The notes under the pieces are model-generated. The model searched no databases, was not told the DNA's origin, and saw only the letters and a program-made list of their open reading frames with translations. A stretch of DNA of 64,000 nucleotides from Nymphaea colorata (lineage: Eukaryota; Streptophyta; Magnoliopsida; Nymphaeales; Nymphaeaceae), in assembly GCF_008831285.2 (NCBI RefSeq), contig NC_045148.1, positions 3,098,001 to 3,162,000 of the forward strand, in the 5' to 3' direction. Shown here piece after piece: positions 59,445 to 64,000 of this stretch. Numbering within the stretch: position 1 is the first letter of the stretch; every line of letters begins with the position of its first letter. A program made the translations under genes and the position numbers.

Positions 59445-62400
59445 GGTTGGATCTTCCCCGGCGTCGACCTAATCCAACTCCGACTACCGTGCCTACCCCC
59501 TAGATCAACTCGAGACAGCCTAAAATTCACCTAAAAACAGAATTAATACAAGACACTACCCGATCGGACAAGAACCCCAGCTCAAAATCCCAATTGGATA
59601 AGGAAATGCAAGTGAGGTTAACCCAAAAACCCAAGCAAGACCTACAACAAAGAATTAAATGGGATGTGAGGCTTAATATAATCTCGTGCAATACATAAAA
59701 TCACTCACAACTCACTCAAACAAACCACACAAACCATGCCTAGACGTGCAAACCACACTCGAACCCAATAGGTAGGCTGGTTGCCTTGTGGCCGTGTCTT
59801 TGGCTTATAAGCTTCTGAGGGACCACGAAGTGCAACAAAGGCCATAGCCGAGCTAGAAAGCAATTACGAAAGCAAATACTACCACACCGTGACTAAAGAG
59901 GGTTGAGAGACGTCACCGGCCAAGACAAGCTTGGCAATAACCAGCAGTGAAACCTTGGGGTGAAATTCGAACCTCGGGTAATGCAACTACAGGGCAAGGA
60001 AATCAAAGCTCTAAGTTGCAGCTAAAGTGGTGGCCAGTAGCAGTCCTACCGATGGCAGCCACCCACTACTACGAGGGATGTCGAAGAGCAGCACCTGAGA
60101 GGTTGAAGCTTTTGGCTCGCCTGGCCGATGATGGATGCAAGGGCTCGTCCCTTTTGGTTGAGCGGAGTAGTAGAATGCGGCCCACCTGGCCGCTCGGATG
60201 TGAAGAGGGCCTCCTGGCCTAACACTACAACATAGAGGTTGACTGCCGAAGGAGTTCACCCAGCCACAAGTGGAATCAAGATTGCAGAAGTGGGCACGGT
60301 CTATCTCTGTGGGTTAGGGCTGTGGCTGCTTGAGAGGAGAACCGATTAGGTTTGGGTCAATTGGGTAGGCTAGGTCTGGGCTCAGTTTAGGGAATAGGCT
60401 AAGGCAAATGTAGGCAAATGTGACTTAAGCGGGTTAAGGAAAGACGGCTGGCCAAATGTAGTAGGTTGTCGCTAAAGGAAATGTCGGCTATGGAAAGTGG
60501 AGGCTTATCCAAATGGGAAATGGTGTGAAAGAACCACCTAGTCCAGCCTGAGGATGCTGGGCTAACAATCCCTTGAACCTAATACTAACTTAGGCTAGGT
60601 TAGGGTTAAGGGAGGTTGACTCTAAGAATGTGTTCGGTAGGATGAGATGGGTCAAGTTTGGTTGGGATAAGTGGGTTCGGCTCGGTCTCGGGCTGAGCTA
60701 GGAAGGCTCGGGTCAAGTCTAGGTTTAAGTCAAGAGGTTGGTTTAGTCTATTGTGAATGCAAGAGGGGTAAAATTGGAAATGGGTCTAGGGCTAGGTGAG
60801 GCAAATGGACGGTTTAGGGAAAGGGGAAGGTCTTGAAGATCGGCTAGGATTTGGGGAGGTTAAGGCCGGCGGGTTGAGGCTACCAAAAAGGAAGGTTAGG
60901 GTGGTGCAGCTAAGGGAAGTGCCCTAAAATCTTGGGTCAGGTGGAGGCATGCAAGGCTGGTTACCAAATGGGAGTGGCTGAGCTGGCTTTGCCCAGGTGG
61001 ATTGTGCTTTAGATGTGTGACACGTGGCCAAGGAGGATACCGGCTAGGGTTTGCCTAGCGATAAGAAGAAGTGGGGCCGCACCTTCCTAAAATGTTGGAA
61101 GGGAAAGACACGGCCGGCTAGGAGCTGATATGGCAAGGGGACTCGAGACACGGGGTGAGATCTCTCCCTCTCTAGATAATGGACACGTGGAGGAGATGAA
61201 GGGTGAAGATTAGGGTGACTTAGGGTTGACAACAATGGAAAGGGAATGGGAATGGAAAGTGTGACGGCACAACAATCTCTTCCTCAAATGTAGGAATACA
61301 AAGATGCATGGCAAGGGGGTGCTAGCTGGACCAAACAGGAAGGGAGGACAGGTGGTTGACCCATTGAAATGGGATTACGGATGGCTGACATGTGGAAGGA
61401 GGTACGGCCGAGATTGAAACTAAAATGGAAGGTGAGGTCACTTGCCTAAGTGTAGCCGGTGGCTAAGGGGCGCATGTTGAAGCACCGACGGCTAGGGTTT
61501 GATCCTTAGTGCGATCCTCCACTTGACTGACCTAAATATCCTCACGAGTATAATTTTGACTGAAGCTGGGTTGAGGGTAGATCTGTCCTTAATGCTGGAA
61601 AATTCAAATGTTGACCGGAAAGAGTGCAGCGGTCACCAGAATTTCTTCAAATCTGGCCGAGAGATAGAACTTTGCCAGTAGTGCTCGGATCGACTCCAAG
61701 CTTGGCCGCGAGCTTCTTCTTGGAATGGTGATCTTTCTGAACTGGTTTGCTTAATGATATCATGCCAAAAGCCACCTCTTTTGAATACTTTTAGATTGCT
61801 GCTTTTCGGTGGATAGCAGGGATGAAACCGAGACCTCGTATGGTCGATTTTGACTAGATTTTGCCGGACGATCTCGCTCAAAATGAAAGGGTTGGATTCA
61901 TGAGATGAGTAGTCAAACTTGGGCCTTGTAAAAGATGATCTAACACCGATTTTGGTCACAAATCTCCAGATCCAACTCTCGGGTGTTCACCGAGGGCTAG
62001 GCCTAGTTCCTAGGCCGAATTCTGTCCAAGAACATTGCAGACACGAAACTCACTATCGAACTATAAATCTCAAGAAACTAACCTTGATTTGGCATCGGTA
62101 TTGAAGTCGATCGATTGCTCGTTCTTCTTCAATCTTCCCGGTGTAGATCCAGCCTCTCAATCTTTGTGTGTTCCAAAGGAAGGCACCAAAATCTACCTTG
62201 CAATGCCGTGGGGGGATACTCGGGGTCAAGTAGAGTCGCGGTACGCCTGAGCTACCGTGGATAACCTTGCCTTCTTCCTTAGGCCGATTGGATAGGGAAA
62301 GAAGAGAAAAAGAAGAAGGAAAGAGGAGGAAGCCTTCGGGTATTAGAGGGATGACGCCGGAATGTTGCCGGTTTCAGCCATGGAGGTTGGGAGAAGAGGT

Positions 62401-62640
62401 TGAGGCATCACAAAGAAGGGGACACAAGGGGGAGAAGGGAGAACCACCGTGGGAGAGGGGAGGCTCGTGAGAGGAATGAGAGGAGAAAGAGAGAATTCAC
62501 CAAATGAATTCGAAAATCCAAAATTGCAAAATCTCAAAATGTTTGTGCAAAGTTTATATACAAGCTTGAATGTCTCGGTTCCTGAATGATTCGAACCGAG
62601 ATGCACACATGAACCAAATGGGGGAAGTCGGTGCGCACCC
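59445..62640 (-). repeat. Long 5' LTR of the second gypsy element (same family as the 43.9-51.4 kb units)
   Basis: Its landmarks parallel those of the tandem units: CCCGATCGGACAAGAACCCC, AACCACACTCGAACCCAATA, the GGCTAGGGTTTGCCTAGCGA block near 61040 and a minus-strand TATA (62553-62561). The PBS next to it shows that the long non-coding units of this window are LTRs of gypsy elements. The right limit is not sharp; the U3 part seen here is shorter than in the tandem units. Confidence 0.65.
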
Positions 62641-63232
62641 GATCATGAGCACATGTTAGTGTCTCTATAATTCCTTCTTGTACATCAAAATCGGTTGTTG
62701 ATAAAGATGTCAAATTTGTTATGAAATAACATATTTTGCATTATGAAAGAAATGTATGAACTACGAACAAACTGTTCTCTGGCTTTTTTCAGTCCGCTGT
62801 TTGGTATTCTTCGTTCGTGATTGGAACAAAAAAGTCTGTGCTTTAGAATTCACTGGAACCAAATGCCCTTGGAGCTTCCATGGAGCGCGTGTTTAGAGAT
62901 GAGAGAAAATAGGAGACCCGTTCTTGGATATGAGGGCAATCGCTAGAGGAAGTCCAATTTCTCTTCAACTAAGCCTTGGAAACACTAAAAGATTATGAAA
63001 AGAAGCTGCCAGCTTTTGGAACATTAACAAATTATCTCCTAACTATTCAATCATAACATATAGGTTCCTAACCATTCTACAAAACTCGCAAACAACCTGC
63101 TCATCAATAAAAAAAAATAAATAAAATTAAAATATTAACGAAAATGACATATTTTCCCTATTTATTGAAAATTTTAAAACAAAAAAATGCCCTTCAAGAT
63201 AGCAAGGGTTCTGGTGGCCCTTGTTTGATCCC
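62641..63232. other. Spacer, no gene seen
   Basis: AT-rich sequence with an A-rich tract near 63108-63130. No ORF of interest. Confidence 0.6.
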
Positions 63233-63783
63233 TGTTAAAACTTCGAAGTTATAATTAGACTCTTACGATGAAAATGAAAATCCTGGCCGACTTTGGGCAG
63301 ATGGCAAAGGTGATCATAGGGCTGGACCATCCATCGCAGACGGCAGCCAGCCAAGATGGTCGAGCTTTGTGAAGAAACTGCAATGGGGCAGAACAGAGTA
63401 GAGCAGAACAAAGTAGAGAAAAAAGAAACGCACAGAAAGAGGTGAGATGTATTCTTTACACGACAGTTGAGGGCTATGAACACCCTTTTATGGAGCATCG
63501 ATACAAGAATAATGAATTATAATGAAAAACAGAAAAAATCAGAATATAAAACCAATTCTGTTAAAACGTAACCACTTAGCTGTCTTCGCATAAGGTGAGA
63601 ACCTTCTAGACTCTCAGTGAATTATAATGAATTAGTGAATATTCTCACCTCAGATCTTTTGGTTGTCTTTGCTATGCAACTAACATTTATCCCAAATCCA
63701 AGTTTGATCCAAAACAGCCTGCTAATAAATTCAGAATTAGTGGCTAGGCTGAACTTAATTGCTGAGAGCCTCATAACTTAACA
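63233..63783 (-). repeat. 3' LTR of a copia element at the right edge
   Basis: Termini TGTTAAAAC (63233) and ACTTAACA (63783) form an inverted pair. The purine tract TTTGAAGGGGG lies immediately upstream on the minus strand, after the RNase H stop. Length 551 bp. Confidence 0.8.
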
Positions 63784-63791
63784 CACCCCCT

Positions 63792-63998
63792 TCAAACTGG
63801 TGCATGGAGATTGCTCATGCCCAGTTTGCCTCTTAGAAACATGAATCTGTCCTTTGGGAGAGCCTTGGTAAATAAATCTGCCACTTGCAAGTTAGAAGGT
63901 ATATATTTGGTTGCTACAGTTTTGTTTTTCACCAAGTCACGGACTAAGTGACAGTCCAACTCAACATGTTTGGTCCTTTCATGATGCACAGGATTGGC
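63792..63998 (-). CDS. Copia polyprotein C-terminus, RNase H (partial)
   Basis: The minus frame enters from the right edge with ANPVHHERTKHVELDCHLVR, continues with YIPSNLQVADLFTKALPK and ends at 63792. These are the invariant end motifs of copia RNase H. No stop or frameshift occurs in the visible 68 codons, so this element may be younger than the one at 18-21.6 kb. The rest lies outside the window. Confidence 0.93.
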   Translation of the reverse strand, partial: ANPVHHERTKHVELDCHLVRDLVKNKTVATKYIPSNLQVADLFTKALPKDRFMFLRGKLGMSNLHAPV

Positions 63999-64000
63999 TG

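Overview
The window is nuclear DNA of a flowering plant. The evidence is an eight-exon cellulose synthase-like gene with canonical GT-AG introns, LTR retrotransposons of both plant superfamilies (Ty3/gypsy and Ty1/copia) primed by initiator-Met tRNA, a decayed endogenous pararetrovirus, many short inverted-repeat elements and long AT microsatellites. The GC-rich first exon of the host gene would suit a monocot, but the species cannot be fixed from the sequence.

Layout. Positions 1-5,000 hold the 3' end of an acidic protein, a compound TA/TG microsatellite, a 1-kb degenerate AT-rich array with a GC-rich hairpin element inside it, and the last coding exon of an unrecognised gene. Positions 5,500-9,200 hold two degenerate gypsy fragments in opposite orientations plus short repeats. 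Positions 9,600-12,840 are non-coding and contain a near-perfect 405-bp tandem duplication. Positions 12,840-17,165 (minus strand) are the remains of a caulimovirid-type pararetrovirus, with a cysteine-rich motif, aspartic protease, reverse transcriptase, RNase H and downstream ORFs, all broken by stops and frameshifts. Positions 18,102-21,570 (minus) are a 5'-truncated copia element lying between two copies of a 43-bp host sequence.

The only clearly intact host gene is a CslE-type cellulose synthase-like glycosyltransferase on the minus strand (21,912-32,871; 8 exons, 729 codons). Its glycosyltransferase-2 motifs are all present. Its introns carry a 3 x 117 bp tandem repeat and several copies of a short dispersed repeat family, and a TA microsatellite sits where its TATA box should be.

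Positions 34,412-39,737 (plus) are a structurally complete chromovirus-type gypsy element with two LTRs, a 5-bp target duplication, PBS, PPT and a chromodomain; its reading frames are broken. Positions 43,878-51,420 are two directly abutting 3.7-3.8 kb non-coding units that look like long LTRs of one family with no internal region between them. Positions 51,436 to about 58,090 (minus) are another gypsy element with substituted protease and RT catalytic residues and an integrase cut off at the 3' LTR. Positions 58,490 to about 62,640 are the gag start, PBS and long 5' LTR of a related element. The right edge enters the RNase H end and 3' LTR of a second copia element (63,233-64,000).

The region is therefore a transposon graveyard around one functional glycosyltransferase gene. 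The most unusual observations are the 43-bp duplication around the truncated copia copy, the LTR-LTR tandem without an internal region, and the gene order at the 3' end of the pararetrovirus.
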